From Actinocatenispora comari (GTDB lineage Bacteria; Actinomycetota; Actinomycetes; Mycobacteriales; Micromonosporaceae), in NCBI RefSeq assembly GCF_017312725.1, contig NZ_BOPO01000077.1, positions 1 to 64,000 on the forward strand: a stretch of DNA of 64,000 nucleotides, read 5' to 3'. The translations under genes were made by a program, and so were the position numbers. Under the pieces are notes generated by a model that was given only the letters and a program-made list of their open reading frames with translations, had not been told where the DNA came from and searched no databases. Positions 8,594-18,099 of this stretch are shown here, piece after piece (the stretch's first letter is position 1; the number at the start of each line of letters is the position of its first letter).

Positions 8594-9611
8594 GCGGCGG
8601 CTGCCGGAACACGTCGGTCAGCGGTCGCCGGTCGGCGGCGGCGCCGAGCGGGTGCAGCCCGTACATCGCCTCCAGGGTGCGCAGGATCGTGTAGTGGTCG
8701 ACGTGTTCGGCGTAGCTGCCGGGCCGCACCGGCTGACCGACCAGGAACGTCGGGATCCGGTTGACCCGGGTGTCGTCGTCCTCGTCGAACGTCACCAGCA
8801 GCAGGCTGTCGTGCGTCCGCGCCCACCGGGCGTACGGATCGAGCGCGCGCCGGGCCCACCGGTCGCCGGTGGCCACCGAGCAGTAGTGCATGTTGTGGCA
8901 CATGTTCGGCAGCACGAAGCTGACCGTCGGCAGCCTGCCGTAGTCGCGCGGGAACGCGCCGAACGGGCGCTGGGTGCTGGCGGGTACCGAGGTGAAGTCG
9001 GTCCACGGCGCGATCGCCCGGTCGTAGTGCGGCGCCGCGCAGCCGGTGAACCCGGTCGACGGCAGGCTCTCGGCGTACGAGGCGTAGCTGTCCCCCGCCG
9101 CCCGCAGCTGCGCGGCGAGGTTGTCCGCGTGGAACCGCTCGGGGCACGTGTCCCCGGTCACCCCGTGGGTACTGCCGGAGAACAGCGCCAGGTAGTTCGG
9201 CTGGCTCGGGTGCGCCACCCCGTACGACCGGGTCAGGTAGGCGCCGCGGTGCGCGAGCCCGGTGAGGTACGGCGCCTGGCGGCTGCCGATCACCGAGCTC
9301 GCCTTCTTGTTCTCGAACACCACGACCACCACGTGTTTCGGCCGCGGGGTGCGCCCGCCGACCGCCACCGGAGTCCCGCCGCTGCCCTCCACCGTGGTGG
9401 CGCCGCCGCGGTCGGCCGGATCGTCGTCCCGGGCGTGCGGCCCGTGCGGGGAGCCGTGCCAGCCGGTCAGCGCGTGCCAGCCCTTCTCGGCGAGCGGGTG
9501 ACCCGGCGTCGGTCTGGTGCACCCGGCCAGCGCGAGCACCACGACCGCGAGCACCCCGAGCAGCCGCCACCGGGCCCGCCCCGCCCGCCCGGTCCGGTCA
9601 CCGGCGCCCAT
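8568..9611 (-). CDS. Lipoprotein phosphoesterase (AcpA/PLC-like family), copy 2
   Basis: 347 residues from ATG 9611, with GGAGGC five bases upstream. Lipoprotein signal (LLGVLAVVVLALAGCTRPT) and a longer linker than copy 1. The catalytic motifs are HVVVVVFENKKASSVIG, YGVAHPSQPNYLALFSG, HADNLAAQL and LLVTFDEDDDTRVNRIPT. The Asp/Tyr after ENK (GYDN in copy 1) is replaced by ASSV here, so metal binding may differ between the copies. Both probably arose by tandem duplication, with the small membrane protein gene between them. Confidence 0.86.
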   Translation of the reverse strand: MGAGDRTGRAGRARWRLLGVLAVVVLALAGCTRPTPGHPLAEKGWHALTGWHGSPHGPHARDDDPADRGGATTVEGSGGTPVAVGGRTPRPKHVVVVVFENKKASSVIGSRQAPYLTGLAHRGAYLTRSYGVAHPSQPNYLALFSGSTHGVTGDTCPERFHADNLAAQLRAAGDSYASYAESLPSTGFTGCAAPHYDRAIAPWTDFTSVPASTQRPFGAFPRDYGRLPTVSFVLPNMCHNMHYCSVATGDRWARRALDPYARWARTHDSLLLVTFDEDDDTRVNRIPTFLVGQPVRPGSYAEHVDHYTILRTLEAMYGLHPLGAAADRRPLTDVFRQPPLTRRAVGD

Positions 9612-9838
9612 GCTGCCTCCGTACGGGATGGGGCGCGCCCCGCCGGCGCGACACAGGCCCATCCCTTCGAGATCTAGCATCGGCCGGATCGGCCCAACCA
9701 GGCCGCGGCGCCACTCTTTGCCCGCCCCGAAGCTTGTTTAACCCCGCCGCACCGCCCCCTCACCTTCGCACCGGAACGGCAGCGATGGCCGTCACTCGTG
9801 CGACCGCCGGACGGGCGGGCCCGGCGCCGCGGGGAGCG

Positions 9839-11254
<1,416 letters not shown>

Positions 11255-11408
11255 CGGCGTGCCCCGCCCCGACAAGCCCCCAGGTGGCGGCCGTCCCACC
11301 AGCCGCCCGGCGCGCCCGCTGCGGCGTCCGGAGCCTGCCGGCTCGCTCCCGTCCCCTCGTTCGTGACGGGCGACACGTGCGTGCCGCCGCCCACCGCCGC
11401 GATTCGTA

Positions 11409-11458
11409 TTGACAGTTCGAGCCTTTTGACATCTACTCGTTTTTGAGAGTTGATGTCA
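11409..11458 (+). promoter_or_regulatory. Promoter and TetR-type operator of the MFS-TetR gene
   Basis: -35 TTGACA at 11409-11414, 17-base spacer, -10 TCTACT at 11432-11437. The -10 lies inside the left arm of a palindrome: TGACATCTACTC (11427-11438), an 8-base spacer, then GAGTTGATGTCA (11447-11458), with one mismatch in 12 pairs. The architecture matches autorepression by a TetR protein, and the gene it precedes ends in a TetR domain. The ATG at 11474 follows, with GGAGG at 11464. Confidence 0.72.
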
Positions 11459-11473
11459 GTTTTGGAGGCGGAC

Positions 11474-13765
11474 ATGGTCCGGTACGGACGAGGGCGGCAG
11501 GGCGCGATCCTCGTCGCGCTCTGGCTCGCGGTACTGGTGGTCGGGCTGGACACGATGGTGCTCAGCGTCGCGCTGGCCACCCTGAGCAAGGACCTGGGCG
11601 CGAGCAACGCCCAGCTGCAGTGGGTCACCGACGCGTACACGCTGGCGCTCGCCGCCCTGCTGCTGCCGGTCGGCCTGCTCTCCGACCGGTACGGGCGGCG
11701 CACCGTGCTGCTCGCCGGCCTCGCGGTGTTCGGGCTGGCCTCGGCGGCCTGCGCCGAGGTCGACTCGCCGGCGCAGCTGATCGCGGCCCGCGCGGTGCTC
11801 GGGATCGGCGCCGCCGTGCTGCTGTCGGTACCGCTGTCGATCGTGCCGACCGTCTTCGGCGCGGCCGACAAGGCCGGTACGGCCGGCCGGGCGACCGGGC
11901 CGACCGGCGAGCGGCATCCAGCCACCGGTCCGACCGGCCCCGCCGGCGACCCGGCCGCCACCGGCAGGAAGGCCGGCCGGACGCTGCCGACCTCGACCGC
12001 GCTGGCGATCCTGGTGTCCGGGATGATGCTCGGGCTGCCGCTCGGGCCGCTGCTCGGCGGCTGGCTGCTCGGCCACTTCTGGTGGGGCTCGGTGTTCCTG
12101 ATCAACGTGCCGATCGTGCTGGTCGCGATGATCGTGGTGGCGCTGACCATCCCGCAGTCGCGGGCGGTCACCCGCCGGCCCGACCTGCTCGGGGTGGTGC
12201 TGTCCACGCTCGGACTGGTCGCGCTGGTCTACGGCGTCATCGAGGGCCCGGAGCGCGGCTGGACCAGCCTGCCGGTACTGGTCGGGCTCGGTGCGGCGGT
12301 CCCGCTGCTGGCCGGGTTCGTCGCCTGGCAGGCGCGGGCGCGGCAGCCGCTGGTACGACTCGGCCTGTTCACCGACCGCCGCTTCTCGGTCGGTGTACTG
12401 GCGATGACGCTCGCCGGGTTCGCGCTGTTCGGCGTCGTGTTCGTGCTGCCGCAGTACGTGCAGGTGGTGCTCGGCACCGACGCGTTCGGCGCCGGAGTCC
12501 GGCTGCTGCCGCTGATCGCCGGGATGCTGGTGGCGGCGCCGGTCGGCGACCGGCTGTGCCGGCGGTTCGGTCGCCGGCTGCCGGTGGCCGGCGGCCTGCT
12601 GGTGGTCACCGCCGGGCTGGTGGTGCAGTCCCGCGTCGAGGTGTCCAGCGGGTACGAGCTGACCGCGGTGGCGATGCTGATCGAGGGGTTCGGCATCTCC
12701 CTGGCGCTGTCGCCGGCGATGGACTCGGCTCTCGCCACCTTCGGTACGGACGACGCCGCGACCGGTTCGTCGCTGGTCCAGGCGATCCGGCAGGTCGGTG
12801 CCGCGCTGAGCATCGCGATCCTGGGCAGCGTGCTCAACGCCGCGTACCGGGACCGGCTCGATCCGGCACTGACCGGGCTGCCGCCGGCGGCGGCGCACGC
12901 GGCCCGCGGGTCGGTCGGCGGGGCCGCGGAGGTGGCACACCGGATGGGCCCGGCCGGCGCGCCGCTGCGGGCCGCGGCCGACGGCGCGTTCGTGCACGGT
13001 ATGTCGGTGATGCTGCTGGTGTGCGCCGCCGCCGCGGCGGTCAGTGCGGTGGCCGCCGCGCTGCTGCTGCCGAACCGGGACCGGCCGGTACCCGAAGCCA
13101 CGACGACGCGGCCGGCCGGGCCCGGCCGGCGGCACTCGCCACCGGCAGGCAGCACAATGGACGGCATGAAGGCTGACGTACCGGCGGGGGCGCCGGGTCT
13201 GCGGGAGCGCAAGAAGCTCAAGACCCGGCGCACCATCCAGCACCACGCGCTGCGGCTGTTCGCCGAGCAGGGGTACGAGCAGACCACGGTGGAGCAGATC
13301 GCCGCCGCGGCCGAGGTCTCCCCCAGCACGTTCTTCCGGTACTACCCGACCAAGGAGGACGTGGTCCTCGCCGACGACTACGACCCGGTGTTCTACCAGG
13401 CGGTCCGGGACCGGCCGGCGGCGGAGAAGCCGCTGGTCGCGCTGCACAGCGCGATGATGGCGTTGATGCCGCAGTTCGCGGCGGAGGCCGGCGAGGACAC
13501 CCGGCAGCGGCTGCGGCTGGTGCTGTCGGTACCGGCGCTGCGCGGCAAGATCATCCAGGGGGTCGCCGAGTCGACCCGGGCGATCGCCACCGCGCTGGCC
13601 GAGCGGGCCGGCCGGGACACCCCGCAGTACGCCGACGAGGCGGTCGCCGCCGCCTACATCGGGGTGGCGTCGGTGGCCGTGCTGCACTGGGCCGAGTCAC
13701 CGGAGGACCTCGACCCGGCGAACCTGCTGGAGGAGGGCGTCGCCGCGCTGCTCGCCGGCTCCTGA
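11474..13765 (+). CDS. MFS drug-efflux permease fused in frame to TetR-family regulator
   Basis: 763 residues read without a stop. Residues about 1-550 are an EmrB/QacA-type (DHA2, 14-helix) permease: N-terminal helix ILVALWLAVLVVGLDTMVL, motif A LLSDRYGRRTVLLAG and motif C-like GLPLGPLLGGWLLG. About 40 residues of Ala/Gly/Thr/Pro-rich sequence interrupt the loop near residue 135-175. After a Pro/Gly/Arg linker, residue 565 onward is a complete TetR repressor with HTH TTVEQIAAAAEVSPSTFFRYY and a C-terminal helical domain ending LLEEGVAALLAGS. Normally these are two genes. ATG 11474 is chosen for its GGAGG at five-base spacing. The TetR part could also be made alone from ATG 13166. Confidence 0.85.
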   Translation: MVRYGRGRQGAILVALWLAVLVVGLDTMVLSVALATLSKDLGASNAQLQWVTDAYTLALAALLLPVGLLSDRYGRRTVLLAGLAVFGLASAACAEVDSPAQLIAARAVLGIGAAVLLSVPLSIVPTVFGAADKAGTAGRATGPTGERHPATGPTGPAGDPAATGRKAGRTLPTSTALAILVSGMMLGLPLGPLLGGWLLGHFWWGSVFLINVPIVLVAMIVVALTIPQSRAVTRRPDLLGVVLSTLGLVALVYGVIEGPERGWTSLPVLVGLGAAVPLLAGFVAWQARARQPLVRLGLFTDRRFSVGVLAMTLAGFALFGVVFVLPQYVQVVLGTDAFGAGVRLLPLIAGMLVAAPVGDRLCRRFGRRLPVAGGLLVVTAGLVVQSRVEVSSGYELTAVAMLIEGFGISLALSPAMDSALATFGTDDAATGSSLVQAIRQVGAALSIAILGSVLNAAYRDRLDPALTGLPPAAAHAARGSVGGAAEVAHRMGPAGAPLRAAADGAFVHGMSVMLLVCAAAAAVSAVAAALLLPNRDRPVPEATTTRPAGPGRRHSPPAGSTMDGMKADVPAGAPGLRERKKLKTRRTIQHHALRLFAEQGYEQTTVEQIAAAAEVSPSTFFRYYPTKEDVVLADDYDPVFYQAVRDRPAAEKPLVALHSAMMALMPQFAAEAGEDTRQRLRLVLSVPALRGKIIQGVAESTRAIATALAERAGRDTPQYADEAVAAAYIGVASVAVLHWAESPEDLDPANLLEEGVAALLAGS
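13153..13168 (+). promoter_or_regulatory. Possible internal leaderless promoter for the TetR half
   Basis: CACAAT (13153-13158), seven bases, then in-frame ATG 13166 at the natural N-terminus of the TetR domain (MKADVPAGAPGLRERKK). No convincing -35 or Shine-Dalgarno. It would let the repressor be made free of the membrane permease. Confidence 0.35.
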
Positions 13766-13769
13766 CAAT

Positions 13770-13806
13770 CCACAGTGGACAGCCCAACCTGGACTGTCCA
13801 CCGTGG
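13770..13806. terminator. Hairpin after the MFS-TetR gene (between convergent genes)
   Basis: CCACAGTGGACAG and CTGTCCACCGTGG pair with one mismatch around an 11-base loop, starting five bases after the TGA. Each arm also contains the short palindrome CCAC-N-GTGG that recurs in this window. It separates the fusion gene from the convergent Opu operon. Confidence 0.55.
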
Positions 13807-13848
13807 CGCGATCGGGCAAGGTTCCGCCTGCCGGCCGCAATGGACCGG

Positions 13849-14751
13849 TCAGGCGGTCATCTTCTCGACGAAGTCGGCGTTGGCCCGCATCCAGTTGGTG
13901 ACGCCGGCTTCGACGCTGGTTCCCTTGTTCAGGGCCGCGTTCTCCAGCGACGCCATCTGCGCGTCGGTCATCCGGAAGTTCTTCAACCAGCCGGCCAGCT
14001 CCCGGTGGCTGGACGCGAATCCCTTGTGCCCGTAGGTGTGCACCTTCTCCTTGGCGCCCATCAGGCCCTTCGGGTCCGTCAGGTCCTTCAGCTCGTACTG
14101 CGAGTACGCCCAGTGCGGCCGCCACAGCGTCACCACGATCGGCTTCTTCGAGGCGTACGCGCTCTTCAACGCGCTCAGCATCGCGGTCGTGGACGAGGTC
14201 TGCAGCGTGTAGTCGCTCAGCCCGTAGCCCTGGATGGTCTCCTTGGTGGCCTTCATCTCGCCCGCGCCCGGCTCGATCCCGACGATCTTGCCGCCGAACT
14301 CGGACCCCTTGCCCTTGAGGTCGGCGATGCTGTTCACGTCCTTGACGTACGCGGGGACGGTGATGTCCAGCGTCGCCTGGTCGTACCAGATGCCGAGATC
14401 CTCCAGCTGGCTGTGGTACTTGTCGATGTAGGCCTTGTGCGTCTTCGGCAGCCAGGCGTCCAGGTAGAGATCGAGGTCGCCCCCGGCCAGACCGGTGTAC
14501 ATCGGGCCGGCGTCACTGATGTTCCTGACCGTGACGTGGTAGCCCTTCTTCGCCAGCACCTGCCGCCAGAGCTCGGTGACCACCTGGTCGTCGGCCCAGC
14601 CCTGGACCACGCCGATGGTGACGTTCTTGGCGCCCTCCCCGGCGGCCGAGCCGCTGACCTCCTTGCTCTTGCCGCACGCCGCCAGCGTCGCCGACAGCGT
14701 CAACGCGACCGCGACACCCGCGACCACTCGGGCGAACGGTTTCCGTCGCAC
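13849..14751 (-). CDS. Glycine betaine/proline ABC transporter substrate-binding lipoprotein, copy 1
   Basis: 300 residues from GTG 14751, with AGGAGG upstream. Lipobox LTLSATLAACGKSKE, then the OpuAC fold beginning VTIGVVQGWADDQVVTELW. GDLDLYLDAWLPKTH and VTLWRPHWAYSQYEL supply the Trp/Tyr residues that form the aromatic cage for quaternary amines in this family. It is the last gene of the Opu operon and a close paralogue of the next gene upstream; the first 60 or so bases (signal peptide) are almost identical between the two. A hairpin separates them. Confidence 0.93.
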   Translation of the reverse strand: MRRKPFARVVAGVAVALTLSATLAACGKSKEVSGSAAGEGAKNVTIGVVQGWADDQVVTELWRQVLAKKGYHVTVRNISDAGPMYTGLAGGDLDLYLDAWLPKTHKAYIDKYHSQLEDLGIWYDQATLDITVPAYVKDVNSIADLKGKGSEFGGKIVGIEPGAGEMKATKETIQGYGLSDYTLQTSSTTAMLSALKSAYASKKPIVVTLWRPHWAYSQYELKDLTDPKGLMGAKEKVHTYGHKGFASSHRELAGWLKNFRMTDAQMASLENAALNKGTSVEAGVTNWMRANADFVEKMTA

Positions 14752-14804
14752 GTCGTTTCCTCCTGCCCGGCCGGTACCGGCGAACCGGTTCCGGAACCCG
14801 GATC

Positions 14805-14817
14805 GTCCACTGTGGAC
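14805..14817. repeat. GTCCAC-T-GTGGAC palindrome copy
   Basis: Perfect 13-base palindrome between the two substrate-binding-protein genes; one of about six related copies in spacers of this window. Confidence 0.5.
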
Positions 14818-14824
14818 ATGATGT

Positions 14825-14863
14825 CGGCCGGCCGATTGTGCAATGTCGACAATCGACCGGCCG
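14825..14863. terminator. Intercistronic hairpin between the two opuAC-like genes
   Basis: CGGCCGGCCGATTGT (14825-14839) pairs with ACAATCGACCGGCCG (14849-14863), one G-T mismatch in 15 pairs, loop nine bases. An A6 run follows on the plus strand (14864-14869), which is a T-run before the hairpin on the transcribed minus strand, so it is not a canonical intrinsic terminator for the operon. It may set unequal expression of the two binding proteins. Confidence 0.55.
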
Positions 14864-14884
14864 AAAAAAGACCCGGTTGCCGCG

Positions 14885-15793
14885 TCAGGCGGTCATCTGC
14901 TTGACGAAGTCCTGGTTCTCGTTCATCCACTTGGTCACGCCGGCGCTGACGTTGTTGGACTGCTTGTTCAACGCCTCGTTCTCCAGCGACGCGAGCTGCG
15001 CGTCGGGCATCTTGAAGTTCTTCAGCCAGCCGGCCAGCTCCTTGTGGCTGGAGCTGAATCCCTTGTGCGCGTACGTGTGGATCTTCTCCTTGGCGCCCAT
15101 CAGGCCCTTCGGGTCCTTCAGGTCCTTCAGCTTGTACGCGGAGTACGCCCAGTGCGGCCGCCACAGGGTGACCACGATCGGCTTCTTCGAGGCGTACGCG
15201 CTCTTCAACGCGCTCAGCATCGCCGTGGTCGACGAGGTCTGCAGCGTGTAGTCGCTCAGCCCGTAACCCTTGATCGCTTCCTTCGCGGCGGCGGTCAGTC
15301 CGGCGCCCGGCTCGATGCCGACGATCTTGCCGTCGACCTTGCTCGCCTTGCCCTTGAGGTCGGCGATGCTGTTGACGTCGGTCATGTACTGCGGGACGGT
15401 GATGTCCAGCGTGGCCTGGTCGTACCAGATGCCCAGGTCCTCCATCTGGCTGCCGTACTTGTCCACGTAGGTCTTGTGGGTCTTCGGCAGCCAGGTGTCC
15501 ATGAACAGGTCCAGGTCACCGCCGGCGAGGCCGGTGAACGTCGGGCCGGCGTCGCTGATGTTCTTCAGCGTGACCTTGTAGCCCTTCTTCTCCAGCACCT
15601 GCTTCCACAGCTCGCTGACCACCTGGTCCTCGGCCCAGCCCTGCAGTACGCCGATGGTCACTTCCTTGGCGTTCCCGCTGGAGCCGGAGTCGCCGCTGAC
15701 CTCCTTGCTCTTCCCGCACGCCGCCAGCGTCGCCGACAGCGTCAACGCGACCGCGACACCCGCGACCACTCGGGCGACCAGTTTCCGTCGCAC
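14885..15793 (-). CDS. Glycine betaine/proline ABC transporter substrate-binding lipoprotein, copy 2
   Basis: 302 residues from GTG 15793, with AAGGAA seven bases upstream. Lipobox LAACGKSKE, then VTIGVLQGWAEDQVVSELW, DLDLFMDTWLPKTHKTY and VTLWRPHWAYSAYKL, so the aromatic-cage residues are kept as in copy 1. The differences are concentrated in the linker after the lipobox and in the segment GIEPGAGLTAAAKEA. It lies 85 bases after the permease gene. Possibly the two copies differ in preferred ligand (glycine betaine, proline betaine, choline); that is inference. Confidence 0.93.
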   Translation of the reverse strand: MRRKLVARVVAGVAVALTLSATLAACGKSKEVSGDSGSSGNAKEVTIGVLQGWAEDQVVSELWKQVLEKKGYKVTLKNISDAGPTFTGLAGGDLDLFMDTWLPKTHKTYVDKYGSQMEDLGIWYDQATLDITVPQYMTDVNSIADLKGKASKVDGKIVGIEPGAGLTAAAKEAIKGYGLSDYTLQTSSTTAMLSALKSAYASKKPIVVTLWRPHWAYSAYKLKDLKDPKGLMGAKEKIHTYAHKGFSSSHKELAGWLKNFKMPDAQLASLENEALNKQSNNVSAGVTKWMNENQDFVKQMTA

Positions 15794-15878
15794 CTGGAGT
15801 TCCTTTCTCTGGACCGGCCGCCTGCGGCCGGATCGGGCGGCGGTACCGGTTGATCGCCGGTACCGCCATCGGGATCTG

Positions 15879-16847
15879 TCAGGCATTCACCTTGGCCGCC
15901 TGGCCGGCGTCCGTGTTCGCGTTGCGGCCCTTCGCCTGCCGCCGCTTCAACGCCCGCGCCCGGCGGGCGAGCCGCGCCTCCGGCGCGGCGCGTTCGCCCA
16001 GTCCGGCGGTGAGCCGGTCCAGCACGATCGCGAGGATCACCACCGCCAGGCCGCTCTGGAACCCGCCGGCGACGTCGGTCTGCGACACCGCGCCCACCAC
16101 GTCCTGACCGAGGCCGGGCGCCGAGAGCATGCCGGCGATCACGACCATCGACAGGGTCAGCATGATCACCTGGTTGACGCCGGCCATCATCGTGCCCAGC
16201 GACAGCGGCAGCTTGATCCGCAGCAGCACCTTCCACGGGGACGCGCCGAACGCCTCGCCGGCCTCGACCACCTCGTGGTTGACCTGGCGAATGCCCAGTT
16301 CGGTGAACCGCACGCCGGGCGGCATCGCGAACACGACGGTCGCCACCAGGCCCGGCGCCGGGCCCAGGCCGAGCAGGATGACCGCCGGGATCAGGTACAC
16401 GAACTGCGGCATCGTCTGCATCAGGTCGAGGATCGGCTTGACGATCCTCGACACCCAGGCACTCTGCGCCGCCGCGATCCCGATGGGTATCGCGAGGATC
16501 AGCGACACCGCCGCCGCCACGATGACCAGTGCCAGCGTCTTCATCGCGTCGTCCCACAGCTGCATCGACACGATCAGCAGCGGGCCGAGCAGCGCGAAGA
16601 TGGCGAACTTCCAGGTACGCAGCCACAGGCCGAGCAGGATGAAGATGAGGATCATGACCGGCCACGGCACCGCGATCAGCGCGTCCGACAGCCCGGAGAC
16701 GACCGTCTCGACCACCGACTTGATGCCGTCGAACAGCACCCCGATGTTGAACTTCAGCCAGGTGACCAGATGGTCGGCCCAGCTGCCGATCGGGATCTGC
16801 GGAATCGACGGGCCGGAGGTGGCCAGGTTATGCAGAGACATCGGCAT
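15879..16847 (-). CDS. Glycine betaine/proline ABC transporter permease
   Basis: 322 residues with about six to seven membrane helices. The ProW/OpuAB permease signature EAGEAFGASPWKVLLRIKLP (the EAA loop that contacts the ATPase) sits near residue 205. The N-terminal segment MSLHNLATSGPSIPQIPIGSW resembles other actinobacterial ProW proteins. Its start overlaps the end of the ATPase gene by 20 bases, so the two are translationally coupled. The C-terminus is a basic Ala/Arg-rich tail. Confidence 0.94.
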   Translation of the reverse strand: MPMSLHNLATSGPSIPQIPIGSWADHLVTWLKFNIGVLFDGIKSVVETVVSGLSDALIAVPWPVMILIFILLGLWLRTWKFAIFALLGPLLIVSMQLWDDAMKTLALVIVAAAVSLILAIPIGIAAAQSAWVSRIVKPILDLMQTMPQFVYLIPAVILLGLGPAPGLVATVVFAMPPGVRFTELGIRQVNHEVVEAGEAFGASPWKVLLRIKLPLSLGTMMAGVNQVIMLTLSMVVIAGMLSAPGLGQDVVGAVSQTDVAGGFQSGLAVVILAIVLDRLTAGLGERAAPEARLARRARALKRRQAKGRNANTDAGQAAKVNA

Positions 16848-18099
16848 CCCCTTCCCGGTCGACGGACACGCTGGCGGTCGGGTCCAACCCGGGCGGCGGA
16901 TCGTCCACCGGCTCGGTCTCCTCGCTGCCGTTGCCCAGCGCGGCGAGCAGCGTCACCCGCGGGATCACGCCGAGCAGCTTGCCGTCCTCGTCCACCACCG
17001 CCAGCGGTACCGGCGTCTCCGCGGCCGGCGCGAACAGGTCGGCGACCGGCGTGTCCGGGCCCACCCTGACGATGTCGTCGTCCAGCAGCGAACCGAGGCT
17101 CGACTCGCCGTGCCGCAGCGCCTCCGAGGTCGGCCCCTCCCGCACCACACCGGCGAGCTTGCGGTCGCGGGTGAGCACGAACAGGGCGCTGATCTGGTTC
17201 TCCCGCATCGTCTTGACCGCGGCGCGGGGGCCGCCGCCGACGCCGATGGTGGCGGCGGGCGGCTCCATGATCGAGCTGGCGGTCAGCACCCGGGTGCGGT
17301 CCACGTCGGCGACGAACTGCGCCACGTAGTCGTTCGCCGGGTCGGTCAGGATCTCCTCGGCAGTACCGATCTGCACGATCCGGCCGTCCCGCATCACCGC
17401 GATGTGGTCGCCGACCCGCATCGCCTCGTTCAGGTCGTGGGTGATGAACACGATCGTCTTGCCGAGCCGGCTCTGCAGCTCCAGCAGCTGGGTCTGCATG
17501 TCCCGCCGGATCAGCGGGTCCAGCGCGCTGAACGCCTCGTCCATCAGCAGCACGTCGGTACCGGCGGCGAACGCGCGGGCCAACCCGACCCGCTGCTGCA
17601 TACCACCGGACAGCTGCGACGGGAGGCTCTCCTCCCACCCCTCCAGGCCGACCATGGCGAGCGCCTCGCGCGCCTTCTGCCGGCGCGCCGCGACCGGCTC
17701 GCCCTTGACCTCGAGCGGGTAGGCGGCGTTGTCCAGCACGGTGCGGTGCGGCAGCAGCGCGAAGTGCTGGAAGACCATGCTGACCTTGCGTTGGCGCAGT
17801 TCGCGGAGCTGCTTGGGCCGCATCTTGCTGATGTCGATGCCGTCGATCTCGACGGTGCCGGCGGTCGGCCGCCACAGCCCGTTGAGCATCCGGATCAGGG
17901 TCGACTTGCCCGAACCGGACAGCCCCATCACGACAAAGATCTCACCCGGCGCCACCTCGAACGACGCATCGATGACCGCGGCGGTGGCGCCCTGCGCGCG
18001 GACCTCCTCGCGGCTCGCCCCCGAAGACAGCGCCTTCGCGGCCTGCTCCGGTCGGCGACCGAACACCTTGTACACCGAGTCTGCGCGTACTGCTGGCAC
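16828..18099 (-). CDS. Glycine betaine/proline ABC transporter ATP-binding protein with CBS domains
   Basis: 423 residues from GTG 18099 (GAGGAG four bases upstream). Walker A GLSGSGKST, Q-loop FQHFALLPHRTV, signature LSGGMQQRVGLARAFA, Walker B VLLMDEAFSALD and the switch His in FITHDLNEAM are all intact, so it should hydrolyse ATP. The C-terminal third (about residue 280 on) holds two CBS domains, which in OpuA sense ionic strength or c-di-AMP. First gene of the four-gene osmoprotectant operon. Confidence 0.95.
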   Translation of the reverse strand: MPAVRADSVYKVFGRRPEQAAKALSSGASREEVRAQGATAAVIDASFEVAPGEIFVVMGLSGSGKSTLIRMLNGLWRPTAGTVEIDGIDISKMRPKQLRELRQRKVSMVFQHFALLPHRTVLDNAAYPLEVKGEPVAARRQKAREALAMVGLEGWEESLPSQLSGGMQQRVGLARAFAAGTDVLLMDEAFSALDPLIRRDMQTQLLELQSRLGKTIVFITHDLNEAMRVGDHIAVMRDGRIVQIGTAEEILTDPANDYVAQFVADVDRTRVLTASSIMEPPAATIGVGGGPRAAVKTMRENQISALFVLTRDRKLAGVVREGPTSEALRHGESSLGSLLDDDIVRVGPDTPVADLFAPAAETPVPLAVVDEDGKLLGVIPRVTLLAALGNGSEETEPVDDPPPGLDPTASVSVDREGDADVSA

